A stretch of DNA of 64,000 nucleotides from Aaosphaeria pasadenensis. Taxonomy: Eukaryota; Ascomycota; Dothideomycetes; Pleosporales. The notes beneath the pieces were generated by a model that saw only the letters and a program-made list of their open reading frames with translations, was not told the origin of the DNA and made no database searches. A program made the translations under genes and the position numbers. The DNA lies in contig JAKLMB010000002.1 of the NCBI GenBank assembly GCA_022813625.1, forward strand, positions 62,001-126,000, given 5' to 3'. Below, piece after piece: positions 22,847-34,786 of the stretch; the stretch's first letter is position 1; every line of letters begins with the position of its first letter.

Positions 22847-22965
22847 GCTCCCCTGGCGCAATGGTAGCGCGCCAGACTTCTAATATGAAGTATTGAGCTT
22901 TCTCAAAACCCGAACTTCGTTATCCAGAGATCTGGAGGCTGCGGGTTCGAGCCCCGCGGGGAGTG
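22847..22965 (+). tRNA. tRNA-Arg (UCU) with intron
   Basis: The acceptor stem pairs GCTCCCC (22847-22853) with GGGGAGT (22958-22964). The D-arm is GCGCAATGGTAGCGC. The anticodon stem CCAGA (22872-22876) pairs with TCTGG (22931-22935), and the anticodon TCT is at 22879-22881. The T-arm GCGGGTTCGAGCCCCGC is intact. A 47-nt intron (22883-22929) sits after position 37, the canonical place for nuclear tRNA introns removed by the tRNA splicing endonuclease. The mature length is 72 nt before CCA addition. Confidence 0.95.
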
Positions 22966-23650
22966 CATTTCTTTTTGCCCTTTTTTTTAGGCAAGTTTGT
23001 CGTCTAAGTTACTGGGTGAATTACATATATCTACTACCTACATACATATGTTATGAATGAGACCGCGAAATTTATTACATTGTGGTAATTCTCTTTTTGG
23101 CTGCCTTCTAAAAGATGTAGTGTTTTGAAAAGAGTGACTCGACCCTGCAAACAACGGTCCGAATGTGTTGAACTTGTTGCTCTCAAGCTAGGTCCGCATT
23201 ACTACTAACAGTAACATCCAATCCTTGCTTTATTTGAATTCATTTGACGAAACTAGATAGATCTATAAGATATGGTTATTACACAACAACAATGTCATTA
23301 GGAAAGACTGAACTGTTGTTCTGATAACAACTGCTTCGTACACCCGGCCTTTTACAACTCCAGTAAACACCAACAAGTGCGTGGGTTGAGTGTAAACTTC
23401 CAGAAGTGGAGCATGCCTGGAGATGAATGTGGGGTACTTCGGTATGTGATCCCCATGTCACCACGCGAGTGATGTGTTCCGCATATCTTGGAGGATGTGG
23501 GGGCGTTGCAATGATATAGCCGGGTTAAAATAGTCCTTGTGCGACCAACTGGTTTGTGGATTGCCCAAACCTTTATGTTCTCGCGTTATTCTACACAATT
23601 GGCTGGGCTACTTACGAGAAACCACGACAGTGCTCGAATCGAATTTCCGA
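22966..23650. other. Intergenic, SDR upstream region
   Basis: After the tRNA comes a T-run (22982-22988) that fits a Pol III terminator, then about 660 bp with no recognised gene, which must carry the promoter of the SDR starting at 23651. Confidence 0.45.
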
Positions 23651-25559
23651 ATGGCTGTTCGCTTACAGGAACAGGATTTGCGAGGGAAAATAGCTCTGGT
23701 AACGTGCGTCTCATCTGCCCATTAAAATTCCTATGTTTGCGTCTCAACAGCCCACGTTTGAATGATTTGCCATTCCCTCCTCCCATAATCAAGGCAAAAC
23801 TGCTGGAAAGGTTCATGATTCATTATGCACTCTCGATGCAGCGATTGCGAAGACTTCACACAAATCAAAGAAAACGGGCCCACCTTCGTCGTAATGAGTC
23901 CCACAATTCTAGATACCATCTAGAACCTGCGTCCGAACAGAAGCCCATCTAGAGCCGCGAAACTTCCTCCAATAAAGATCCATAAGCCATATACCTCTTG
24001 GTGTTTCGGCCATGAAACAAACATAAAAGATTTTCCGTTGAGCAATCTTGCTCATCATGTGGCATGCGCTCAAATAAGGAGAGTTGTTACTGAATATGCT
24101 CGTTGGATGGAAGGGGGATTGTGCTTGATGTCACAGGCGAGATTGATCCTGCGAACGACAATTATGTCGTAACTTCCTACAAGCATTTCTGTATGCCCAT
24201 TATGGTCGCCATTGGTCCTGATATTTTTGATGGAATTGTTCCTAGGCTAACAATGCGAGATCCAGAGGGGCGACAAAAGGTATCGGTCGGGCGATTGTCC
24301 TTAATTTTGCGACACGGGGTGCATCAATCCTGGGTACCTATACGCATCCTTCGTCGAGCCGCCTCTTCGATACCCTAACCGAAGATATCTTCAACATTTA
24401 TTCCTCCTCTTCAGAGTCGTGTGAATCCAACCTCAAGCATCCCCAAATCGTTGGCATAGCTGCGGATATTACGTCCCCCAATAGTCCATTGGTCATCCTT
24501 GATGCGTTACGTCAACATTTCGATTCCAGAGTCGATATCGTAGTGTTCAATGCGGCGGTCATGGGGCTTGCGAAGATGGGCGAAGGTGGCCTGACGGAAG
24601 CCTTCATAGGGCAAGCGTTGAGCGGGAATATACAGTTTCCCATAATGTTGATGGAAGGTCTGGTGACGGGAAGTTATATAGGAAGAGACGGTCGGGTGGT
24701 CGCAATCAGTAGCGATGGCGTTAGGTCGAAGAGACCTCCGGGAGGGTGAGTAATGCATTAATTCTTCCGGCGCGATAAGATAATATGTGGGGGACAGGTG
24801 GAAACCTACAATCAAAGCCCGGAATATCTCGAAGACGATGCCACGCAGTGTTGATTGTCTTGCAAACTGCTATTGGTGGATTGCAGACCTCTCTACTCGA
24901 TAATAGAGCAAAAGGATTATCAATTCTTGGAGATTGGTCATGACCGCTTCTTCATAGGCGTCCAAGAGGTGGCTTCCGAGATACTAGCACGCAAGACGGT
25001 CCGAAGGAGTCAAATCATGGCAACGTGATGTTATCTTCAAGAAAAGTTTCCGTAGAAACGTCGCTGTAATGCCATACTCGGTTTCAGGCTAACGGGACGT
25101 TCTCAAATAGATCCGTCTATGGTGCCACCAAAGCCGCGCTAGAATGCATTATGAGGTGAGTTCGGTTCTAGGCAATCCTCCAACACAATATTGTAGGCCT
25201 ATCACGGAAATGTTAATGACTCATGCATATCAGGTCTTGGGCCGATGAACTGGGAACTCGCCCTGGCATGGAAGGAACAACATTCAATTCGGTCAGCGTG
25301 GGTTTCACGAAGACGGAAGCCTATCATCGAATACCGCCTGAAATCCGAGAAAAGATCACCAAAGCCGATGCAGCAGATGTGGCAGTGGGGAATCGAATTG
25401 GAGAAGTAGAGGACGTCGCAGATGTGGTAGGGCTTTTGGTCGGCGACAAGGCGAGGGTAAGTGTCATTTCCTTCGGACAGGTGGAGATATTTACGCGACA
25501 TTTAGTGGATCAGTGGTAGCGTAGTTGATGCCTCCGGAGGACGGGTAAAGATCATGTAG
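23651..25559 (+). CDS. Short-chain dehydrogenase/reductase with two long introns
   Basis: Five exons (23651-23703, 24266-24745, 25111-25155, 25234-25456, 25506-25559) close exactly to 284 aa. Exon 1 encodes MAVRLQEQDLRGKIALVT and splices to GATKGIGRAIVLNFATRGA, recreating the TGxxxGxG cofactor loop. VFNAAVMG is the NNAG-equivalent. RVVAISSDG supplies the catalytic Ser, and the splice to SVYGATKAALECIMR supplies the YxxxK pair. WISGSVVDASGGR is the usual SDR C-terminal motif. All junctions have GT/AG ends and the frame is kept across four phases. Introns 1 and 3' of exon 2 are 562 and 365 nt, far longer than the others in the window (49-78 nt). The substrate is unknown. AT-richer exon sequence and long introns suggest an older or less constrained accessory gene, but no coding lesion is seen. 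Confidence 0.82.
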
Positions 25560-28117
25560 CCTGAAAGAATAGGAACAATCTAATGCAGGAGAACCATTGC
25601 CAGATTGATTTGATGATCCAAAATTCAGTACTGATAGCAGTGTTGTTAGAAGGGTACTTTCAATCACGGGTTGATAAAGCCGAAAGCAAGAATGATGTAG
25701 AAAAAGTAACCCGAAGAACTCAACCGTGTGGGGAGATACTGGATTGACCCGATCTTTCTGTCTTACGTCTGTCTTCTCGAGTGAGGTAAGGACACATCAT
25801 GATAGTCTTAAAGATAATTTGTTTGATGGTGGAATTTGGGGCGAAGAACTCTTTGGTTAGGATGAAAATGTGAACCCATACACTCTGTGCGCCCCCACGC
25901 ACTCTCTCAAATTGTCGACACGCCACTACTTTATGTTCTATTGTAGGTGGATCAATATATCGGAGTCTAGAAGGAAGACCTACAACTTCAAGTTTTGTAG
26001 TACCTAAGGGCTTGAAGAGGCAGAGTCTCAAACCCGACTTTTGGATTTAGCGTAGGGCGAACGTTGAGAATATGCTGTATGCTCACGACGGTACAGCTTC
26101 AGGGTACCGTGGTGATTATCCAAACAGTTCCTGACGATCTGCCGAGACATGCTGTCATACACGACTGGTGAATGCAGTGACCTGGCCGCCATTTGCATAG
26201 CAATTGTTCCTAGCGTTCTTCCAGAAGACCCGCAGGGTATTACCGCCGCCGAAGACCGAGATTGTAGCCTCGAATTCAGCCTTATAAATTGGACGATCAT
26301 CAGTTCAAAAAATGACGCCATGCATCACGACAGGGTATTGATGTAAGGCATCGGTGGACTCTATTTCGAGTCTCAGTAGTAGTTGAAGTAGCACAGTCCA
26401 TAGTTGTGGGGTGACGCTCTGGAAAACGAAAATCTTGAGATAGTCGTGCTTCTGCTGCTGTAGCCTATGCTGAATCTAACTCTTGCCCGAATACTACATT
26501 GTTTCTTGATCTGTCGATAAAGTCATGATCGAAGACTACCCCATACTGGTTTGGTCTGAAAACCAGTAGGCCCGAAGCTCGTGATACCGCATTCATCTAT
26601 ACCTCGTGGTTACTGCCGGCTAAATGTTATAGGCGGGTAAAGACAACTCATCGATTGCGATCGTGAGGTTGAAAAATGAACCGGTTAGCAAGGTAATATT
26701 CATTTCTCATGTGACTGGGTTTGAATTGTTGTTTTGAATTTTGGAGAGGGGTTCGCTGTTTCACTGTTTCAAACCAAGAAGACCTGCCGTGCACTGGGGT
26801 GAATAGGTTAACGTTATGTGGTTGGAACTGCATTTGGTCGAGGAAAGGGCGTCGAGGGCTTTGATAAGGGAAACTCGACAAAGATCAAGACCATATCGAG
26901 TAGGAATATATCGACAGTGTCACGGAAAAGGGTTCGGCAGCCACCAGAGAGGTAATCCGTATGTGTGCATGCACTAATTACAAGTGCCTGACTTGCAGTA
27001 AGCCTCATGTAACTAGGTTCCGTTCCGGATAAGGTGACCACTCTAGAGTCTAGGACAGACGGGATTCGTCTTTTCGGAAAGGGAGGTGGGTGTACATGAG
27101 GGGTGGCAATCTTCCACCCGGTGTGGTCTCGAATCGAGGTTTATGAATTGTATGTGTGTGTATCTACTATTTGCATCCGTAATGAGGATTATGATGCGTA
27201 GTCGACTGGTCACCGTCGGATGGAGACATTGGAGAGATGATGATATGGGACGGTGAATGGTACGGTATTATGTACGTGCAGGCGACGAGAGAATGGGATC
27301 CCACCAATCGTCGGCGTCCGATTCGATCTTGTTTCACGATCAGTTCCCCAGATACGTTGGTAATAGACGGAGTGCGAACGGATACGGCGAGGTACGGGAA
27401 GTGTCTGAGAAGGAGATGGAATTTATGCTTGGCTCTTGGGGCAGTGGATGTAGTGGATGTCGAGGATGTGGGTTGTGATGGGGTAAGGGGAACGGGGTGG
27501 GACGGGGGTGCGGACGGCGGCGAATGAAAGGCCGAGGATGATTGGTGCGAAATTAACGCCGTTAGCGACCCCATAAGAAAGCTAACGGATAAATTCGAAT
27601 CCCAGCATTCGGCGCAGAGCCCTGGATGTCTTGCCCCCAATTCACTACCAATTCAACTGCCCGACCATGCTTCCACTCAGTACTAGACCCTTTCCCGAAC
27701 GGCATATTCACAGTCCAGCCATACGACGCTGCTGAAAAGCTCTGTCAAATTCGTGCGGACCTTGCGGAATCTCGAGTCTTCCGTATGGACATGGTATGGT
27801 GCTACTTCGCTATCAGTCCAGTCCTCAAGCCGGCGTCGATCAATCCCTCCGACTGGTTTATATCTCAACTATACTGCATTCCTGCTACCTGAATCCGCTG
27901 GCCGCGCGTGAAACTCCTCATATATCGCCCCACCGCCTCCAACCTGCGCACATCTCGGCGGAGATGGTAGAGACGGCCCTCGAAGCCTGCCAGCCGAATA
28001 CCTCCCGCCGCATCTTCGTAGAAATCCAGTGCCGCATCAACGGCTTCAACGTCTACGGCTAACAATTCAGTCTTGCGCATTCAACCCTACCTGCTCTCGA
28101 CTGAGACCTCACTCAAG
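25560..28117. other. Gene-poor stretch, possible secreted-protein relic
   Basis: No confident gene in 2.5 kb. On the minus strand a frame ending near 26145 reads TDDRPIYKAEFEATISVF then GGGNTLRVFWKNARNNCYAN and a stop, which looks coding, but no upstream exon or signal peptide could be attached. Around 26880-27030 (minus) a frame with ISACTHTDYLSGGCRTLF hints at a metallo-hydrolase-like fragment; this is weak. The right part (27500-28100) is the upstream region of the AROM-related gene. Confidence 0.35.
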
Positions 28118-30181
28118 ATGGCCACCATGATTGAGGCAGGGAGCCTCTCCACCACCACCACTACCCGCCTGAAGGATACCGCCGTCGTCGAAGTATTGGA
28201 GGTGCCAAGCGGAGCTAAACCTGCGCTGCTACTTATACATAACGAAGGCGAGGGGGATATTGTCAGCGCTTTTGCGGATGTCCTGGGACAGAAATGGGAA
28301 TCGGCTTCAACGATACTTGAGGTACAGGATGGACCTAGCGAGACCGTTTATGGAATGCCGTCCAGTGCGGTCGGGCCCCAACTGGACTCGTGGGATCGCT
28401 CGAGGTTGGTAATTAACACACACTGCGTAGATGGGGGACACACACTCGACGAGACTCTGACTGAACGCTGTAACTACGAATACCTTTACACAAAGTCGCC
28501 TTTCGTCCGGCGAGACGTCGCGCGCTTCCTCTCTTTTATACTCGGACAAATTGGACATCATCGTGACTTGGCGAAGAAGGCGCGCACCACTCTTATCTCG
28601 ACAACCTTTCCAGATGTACACGCAGCATTACCGAATCTGGATATCCTCTCAGTCGGTGCCGATGCGATTGAGATCCGGGTTGACTTGTTGCGTGAGCCCT
28701 TGCCGGGCGGAGGGTTCAGCAACGTTCCAAGTTTGAAATATGTGGGAGAGCAAGTCATGACGCTGCGACAACGTACAGAGCTGCCCATCATCTTCACGAC
28801 AAGGTGTGTCAACGAGAACGGCCGATTTCCTATGGACGATCCCTCGCTCTTTCTGAAGTATCTGTCGCGTGCGATTCAATGGGGGTGCGAATACATAGAC
28901 GTAGAGCTGTGGTTGCCGGAGGAGATCCGGCGCGAATTGGCAGAGAAGAAGGGAACCAGCAAGATCATCTCGGCATTCCACGACTTTTCAGGGAATTTCA
29001 AGTGGACGGCGCCGCGGACGCAGGAGCTTTTCGAGCGAGGAGCCCAGTATGGCGACGTGGTCAAGATATACGTGCTGGTCAATTCGATGCAGGACAACTA
29101 CGAGCTTGAGTACTTCCGGTCGACCATCCAAACAAAGTACCCGCACCCGCCCTTCTCAGGACTCAACATGGGTCCCACTGGTCAACTCTCCCGGACTCTG
29201 AACAGGATATTCACCCCCATCACCCACCCACTGCTACCTATGATTGCAGCGCCGGGACAATTAAGCGCAGCCGAGATCAATACAGCACTTCACAGCATGG
29301 GTCAGATGCCCAAACTAGACATATACGGCATCGGAAGTTTCCGGTCGACGTCGCAGGCCATGTTCTTCGAGAAGTGCTTCAACGAGCTGGGGCTGCCACA
29401 TCAGTTCCTTTTCGCAGAGAGGGCTCCAAAGGCATCGATAGATCACATACTGCGACGGCCAAACTTTGGAGGCGCATACATCAACCCGCCACTGTCAGCA
29501 GCCAACAGCCGCATCCCTACGCTGTCGAACGCAGCCCGGGCGATCGGACAGGTAGACACGGTGCTGGTGCCTCAAGAAGGGGGGAATGGCACCTTTGTAG
29601 GGGACAATGCGACGTGGAAGGGGATTCGGGCAACGCTGACCCGAGATTTTGTGCCGTCCGCATACAGTGGACAGGCCGCCTTGCTACTAGCGAATGCAGA
29701 AGCGGACGCAGCCGCATCCATATTCGCGCTCAAGAGCCTGGGCATCGGACCGGTGTACACGATAGGATTCAAAGCCCATGGGTCGCTCGCCGCAGAGGTG
29801 GTACCCGTACGGTCTGTGGAGGACGTGAAGAGGTTGGAGCAGCCATTCGTCATTATATCGGCATTACCAGCAGAGAAGTCATTGCTGGTGGTGCCTCTAC
29901 TGAAGCACTACCGTGTCGACGGTCGGAATGGAAATGGATTCGCAAGCCCAGGGGGGAGGGGCGTGGTTGACAAAGGCAAGTCGGCAGGGAAGGTATTTGT
30001 CGACTTGGCGAGCGGTCCTCGCAAGGCGGACCCGCTTTCAATTGCTACGTCCGCGGGCTGGACCGCATATGGGATCGGGGATGTGTCTGCATGGACGACG
30101 GTGGAGACGATACGCCTGCTTGTTGGGCAGAACGTGTGTTACGATTTCGTGTGTCTGGCTTCGGGTCGAGGACTCTATTAG
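28118..30181 (+). CDS. AROM-related protein: type I dehydroquinase plus degenerate shikimate dehydrogenase
   Basis: A single exon gives 687 aa from ATG 28118. The layout follows the C-terminal half of the AROM pentafunctional protein and the QutR/Qa-1S quinate repressors. Residues 20-150 are a worn shikimate-kinase-like part with no P-loop. Residues about 155-385 are a type I 3-dehydroquinate dehydratase, and about 398-687 a shikimate-dehydrogenase-like domain. In the dehydratase the expected active-site residues are present: E185/R187 (AIEIRVDLL), E263, H288 (SAFHDF), the Schiff-base K316 (GDVVKIYV), R359 and Q381 (AAPGQLS). In the dehydrogenase domain the catalytic Lys is gone (INPPLSA at 455-461), the GDNTDW Asp is changed (GDNATW at 495-500) and the Gly-rich NADP loop is lost (LLLANAEADAAA). 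It could be an enzyme, a sensor of quinate-pathway metabolites, or both. No other quinate genes are adjacent. Confidence 0.85.
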   Translation: MATMIEAGSLSTTTTTRLKDTAVVEVLEVPSGAKPALLLIHNEGEGDIVSAFADVLGQKWESASTILEVQDGPSETVYGMPSSAVGPQLDSWDRSRLVINTHCVDGGHTLDETLTERCNYEYLYTKSPFVRRDVARFLSFILGQIGHHRDLAKKARTTLISTTFPDVHAALPNLDILSVGADAIEIRVDLLREPLPGGGFSNVPSLKYVGEQVMTLRQRTELPIIFTTRCVNENGRFPMDDPSLFLKYLSRAIQWGCEYIDVELWLPEEIRRELAEKKGTSKIISAFHDFSGNFKWTAPRTQELFERGAQYGDVVKIYVLVNSMQDNYELEYFRSTIQTKYPHPPFSGLNMGPTGQLSRTLNRIFTPITHPLLPMIAAPGQLSAAEINTALHSMGQMPKLDIYGIGSFRSTSQAMFFEKCFNELGLPHQFLFAERAPKASIDHILRRPNFGGAYINPPLSAANSRIPTLSNAARAIGQVDTVLVPQEGGNGTFVGDNATWKGIRATLTRDFVPSAYSGQAALLLANAEADAAASIFALKSLGIGPVYTIGFKAHGSLAAEVVPVRSVEDVKRLEQPFVIISALPAEKSLLVVPLLKHYRVDGRNGNGFASPGGRGVVDKGKSAGKVFVDLASGPRKADPLSIATSAGWTAYGIGDVSAWTTVETIRLLVGQNVCYDFVCLASGRGLY

Positions 30182-30397
30182 AGACGCACACACAGAGAGA
30201 GAGAGAGACACGAAGTGAAATTTTAAAGCGCACCAATACCTCTTTCCTTCCCTTCCTTCTTCTCTCTACGGATATCAGTGTACATACATACATGCATAGG
30301 AATTATATTGCTCTGTCGAAGGGTGTTCCATGAAAGGCGAATGCGTGACATGTTGTGATACTCTCTGAAGCAATGGTGGGCATTATCACAATTTGCG

Positions 30398-30410
30398 CCC
30401 CCCCCCCCCC
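30398..30410 (+). repeat. Poly-C run (13 C)
   Basis: Thirteen consecutive C in the 3' region of the AROM-like gene, next to more pyrimidine-rich sequence; a slippage-prone tract. Confidence 0.8.
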
Positions 30411-30877
30411 TCTTCTTTCCCCCCTTCCCTTCCTCGGAGTAAATTATGGATCGGGGAAGGAGGGAGGAAGGGTAGGGAGAGAACCCAGAGGAGAGGTGGG
30501 TGCCAATCAATCAGTCCACTTCCCACTCCCAAACACGCCAGCGAGGGACACAAGACGGCATGTAATGGTGGTGATGATGAGCGGTGACGATCAGGGATTA
30601 CGGGTCACGCAAAAGAAGAGATGTAATCATGTCCGGGTTTGGAAACAGAAGAGAGAGAGGGAGTGCACGAGTCATAAGCGAGTGAGCAAGCGAGTTGGAC
30701 CTTTACAAATAATGTACTTGTACGAAGTAGGTGTGCAACGGGCGCAGAGTGACGTCTGGGTTCTGACTTCTATCTGCACCTCATGGATTGTGTAGATAGA
30801 CAATTATTGCTTCGTTAACTAGATACGGTGTGGAGTTGGATATTTGTGGTACACTCCGCATACGGAGTATGAACACG

Positions 30878-31051
30878 TACAGAGGGTTGGCAGTGTCGGG
30901 CTGGCCACCTACTAGCTTCATGTATCTTCTGAAGTAGCTCTTTAAAAGTGCACTGTAGCCAGTCAACAGTCTTAGATCTCGCGAATCTCCTGTTGTGGGC
31001 ATAGAATACAAATACTACTAGCCGGCCAGCCTGACGTGCCAACCCTCTGTA
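30878..31051 (+). mobile_element. MITE copy B, 174 bp, with terminal inverted repeats
   Basis: The left end TACAGAGGGTTGGCAGTGTC is matched, inverted, by the right end (GACGTGCCAACCCTCTGTA). About 28 bp of each terminus pair with a couple of mismatches. The outermost TA on both sides suggests a TA target duplication around an element starting CAG, as in Tc1/mariner-derived MITEs. The interior shares ACTGTAGCCAGT and the GGGCATA block with copies A and C. No transposase is coded. Confidence 0.8.
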
Positions 31052-33280
31052 CCAGGTGCAGAACCTACACAGTAGGACGATTAAACCTGGGAGATGAAAC
31101 CTGGGAAGCGCTGAGTTGATATTGTAGGTACAGTAGATGTAAGCGCCCGACGTTTAGCCATGTGTGTATGGCGTAGATATGGTGTATAGTGCATGGTGAG
31201 CAGTGATGGTGGTGGTACAAGTACTGTGCTGTGAGTGTTCAGGAATTGAAGTGTGAGGTGTGCAACTGTACGTGCAGGAGGTGGAACGAAAGGTCATTGA
31301 CCATTGGCTCGTTTGGCAGGTTTTGCGGCCTTACCCCAGATTCCACGGGAACGTCTAGAAGGAAGACCCTACATACGAGAGATTAGGTAGATAATTTTAT
31401 TGGGATGAGAAGGGATTGTGGAATTGTGGATGTTCATGGGTTGGCCGTTGACTCGATGGGATTGAATGGCTTTGGATGAATGGGCCCCTCCTCTCCCCGT
31501 GCTTCGCGCTTCAACCACCACAGCGACCACACCCTTCCACTGCCTCCCGACGCCATTCCACTCCCAGCCAGGAGCCTGGAAACCCCGTAATCTATTCGGT
31601 TCCGATGTGCAAATTGCCCAGGTACCTACATATTGGTACAAGTCCGGAGGAGAAAGAGAAGATTGGAGAGCAGGGCAGGACGCACGCACGGAGCTCAGGA
31701 CAGAACGGATGACGGTTTGCGTGCGTGTGGAAATGTGCATGCAAGTGGGTGCGTGGGCAAAGCGTGGTCATGGCATGGAAAATGCGTTCCACAGCGCCAT
31801 CATATCGTACCTTGTATCGTACCACGCAATCCACTACTACTTATTATTACATGCCTACTAACTAACAGCTACAGGACTGGTCGATACCGAGGTAGGAGAA
31901 GTCTTTGGGACACAAAGCACAAGCCTTCAGTATAGATAGGATTACTGTTACACTACGCTGCTATGACACTCGCGAGAGTGGAGACGACGGCAACTTGTAA
32001 CTTGGTGCTCGGGAATGAAAAGGAGATTTCTTTTAATTGTCCTCTTCCCTGAAATCTGGACGGGGGTTGGGACGAGATCACGACCCACCACCGGAGCAGA
32101 GGGTTGTCAGCAGTTTGTGCTCGAAGCTAGTGTGTGGATAGACTGCCAGAGATGGGATGGCCGGAGTGGAAAGAGTTGGCACGATGGTTTGATGTTTTGA
32201 TGGCTTGATGGCGGCTCGATGCCTCTGTAGATCATCACGGACTGTGCCATCGCCAGTCCATACACCGCACCACATGTCATGCAAAGCCCGTGTCTGGTGT
32301 CTAGAAGAATCTTTGGATGGGACGAACGAACGAAGGAACCAGTGAACCGACCAACCACAGGACAGGACGAAAGGACGAAAGGACGACTATTCTTGTACCG
32401 TTGTCACTATCGTTTGATCCATTTTCCATTTCCCCCATGCCAGACCCCTTGTATTTGTACATATTGTACGGAGTACAGAGTAGGTATGGGCATGGACTGC
32501 ATGGTTCATCAAGCCCCCTGTTACAATGCTACAGATGGCCCGAGGCTTAACCTACTTGGACCTACAAGAAATAACATTGGCCTACCTTTGAGCCTGGATA
32601 GACTGGGTAGATAGGGACATGTCTTCGAGATCACGGCCGGCCGCCAGTAGTCAGTCCTAGTCAGCGGTTCGACTAAATCGTTCCTAAGCCCAATTATCCT
32701 TAACCCTGATCATCTCTCTTACAAGTACTTGTACTAACTCACTTGACTCTCCGTATCTATCTAGGTAAGGAGGCCTGATAGGTTACTAGCTAGTTAGGTA
32801 GGTGGTTTGTGCTTTAGATATCTAGAGGTAGGGAAGAAAGAGGCTCGGGATTGAAGATACAAGATTCGCTACAGGTAACCGCCTACCAATCCTAGTCCCA
32901 TCTTTCCGGCCGACTGTCTATTCATATTTGAGTCTTGTAGGTAAACATGCATAGTGACTGCACTACTAATTACTGCGTACATAGCTACATACCTATACAA
33001 GTGACAAAAAGTACCGATACCTTAGGTAGTCGACTACTGTACAGTGCATACAGACTTTCCCTACACTAATTAATTGCTACGAAGTACTCCCATTGACGAT
33101 TGACCTAACTGTTTCTACCCCGACTCCCCTCAATATCTGACACCCCTCCATCTCCATTTCCATGTCCATCTCCATGTCCATCTCCGCATCCCCAGCAAAC
33201 CTTGACGCCCGCCGCCCATCATCGACCAGAATCAACGGAACGGTCAACTTCCATTCCCACCCCCATCTCGTCTCATCCAC

Positions 33281-33310
33281 CCCATCCCATCCCATCCCAT
33301 CCCATCCCAT
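33281..33310 (+). repeat. (CCCAT)6 tandem repeat
   Basis: Six perfect CCCAT units in the gene desert upstream of the Zn2Cys6 regulator. Confidence 0.85.
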
Positions 33311-34221
33311 CTTACCTATGCGCACACCAATCCGCAATCCTTCCAACTGCCACTAAACCACTACTACTGCTAGTTCACGATCGTCACGCGCCCTTCCCAT
33401 CTTTTTACTCGCATACCCTCCTGCATCCTCCACACTCGCATGTTTTTCTTTGCGCCTCACCCCTCGTCACTCGCAGCCGCGCTACTGAGTCGTGTTCTGT
33501 CGGAGCTCGAGCTCCCGCACCGCACCGCACGAACCCACACAACGATCTATTGTTTTGTATTGTATTATTCTTGGACTCCGTATTGAACTGTCACAGCTTC
33601 CATCCCTCTTCCTTGTCGTTGTCATTGTCATTGTCGTTGTTTTGCAACTGGCAACTGAATGATGTGATGTAGAAAACCAAAAGGTGGTGGCGGATTCTAT
33701 CATAGTCGGCAGTAATCAACATAAGCCACGATATATGCTTGCAATACGGAAGACCTAGAACGTTACACGACCTGAAGGTCCTACTGTGTATGTGAATACT
33801 GTTCCGTACCCCGGACCTACAGCGTCTTTTAGAGTACAGATGAACAGAACAACAATCCAGGTTCGCATGCGCACACCCATACAGGTACTTGTACTAACCA
33901 CCTAACCTAAGACCCGTAGACTAAGGGTAGTGGTAGGTGGTAACTAGGTGGTAGGTACGGAGTAGTCATCTCCTCTCAATTGCCTTCCCTGCACTCTCGC
34001 ACTCGCACTCGTCCTCGTCCATTTCCTTCTCCTTACGAGTATTAGCATTAGGTAGTTCGAGTACCCTACCCTTCCCTGCCCTGCCCTGCCCTGCCCTACC
34101 CTGCCTGTCACACTCACGCCTACCTTACCCTGTCCTTCCCTGGCCCTGCCCTGCTTGACCTTCCCCCTCCCTCCTCATTCTGTGCCTTTGCCGTCCGTGT
34201 GTCCCCTCCTCCACTACCACT

Positions 34222-34253
34222 ACCACCATCACCATCACCATCACCCCCCCCCC
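34222..34253 (+). repeat. ACCATC array running into a C-run
   Basis: CACCAT-type units followed by about ten C; a simple-sequence tract about 530 bp before the regulator start. Confidence 0.7.
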
Positions 34254-34786
34254 GGTCAACTCTCGTCCCCACTAACCACCTAACCTAAAGTTACTGCTGC
34301 TGCTTTCTTGTCCTGTGCGGACGCCAAAGGCCTTAATTTGGACCTACATCTCACATCAACTTCCTCTGGCTTGCTTGTTGGCTTGCTTGCTTGCTTCCTT
34401 GTGCATCCTGACGTCTTGGTCACTGTCACCATTGTTGTTCTGATTCTCATTTCTCATTGTTGACCTTCGTCGGAGCACTCTGTTCGACCCAATTTCCACC
34501 TGCCTGCCTGCCGACCAGCCTGCAATACCTATGCCCATACTTCTCCGCACACGCGCTTTACATACCTAGGTAGTCAGTTACCTAGGAGTGCTAGGTACCT
34601 ACACTACTACATACCTACCTACATCCCACGCGCTTTTTCCCTCAACCTCTCCATCTTCTTCCTCCTCCACAACGTCGAATCACCTCCTACTACGCCAGAA
34701 AGACATGCGCCTTGCCCTACGCCCATCCCCCGTTCTACCTTCGCCAATTTCCTCTACTCCTTTCAATCGACCAGCTGGACATCAAA

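Larger units (their letters stand above)
30182..34786. other. 4.6 kb gene desert upstream of the Zn2Cys6 gene
   Basis: No gene is supported. It contains a GA-rich tract directly after the AROM-like stop (30192-30210), a C13 run (30398-30410), MITE copy B (30878-31051), CCCAT and CCCTG tandem arrays (33281-33310, about 34073-34096), an ACCATC/C-run tract (34222-34253), many ACCTAGG/CTAGGT-type motifs, and a pyrimidine-rich leader before 34787. Open frames such as 33202-33672 follow the base composition bias. Confidence 0.55.

Noticed and set aside
26814..27041. Minus-strand fragment with ISACTHTDYLSGG resembling a metallo-hydrolase motif
   Set aside because: The metal-binding HxHxDH pattern is not actually present and no further exons could be found.
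27865..28080. Minus-strand open frame rich in Ala/Asp/Arg before the AROM-like gene
   Set aside because: Short, GC-driven, no motif, and it occupies the probable promoter of the AROM-like gene.
33202..33672. 156-codon open frame rich in Pro/His/Ser
   Set aside because: Produced by the CCCAT array and pyrimidine-rich leader; no ATG context or conserved motif.
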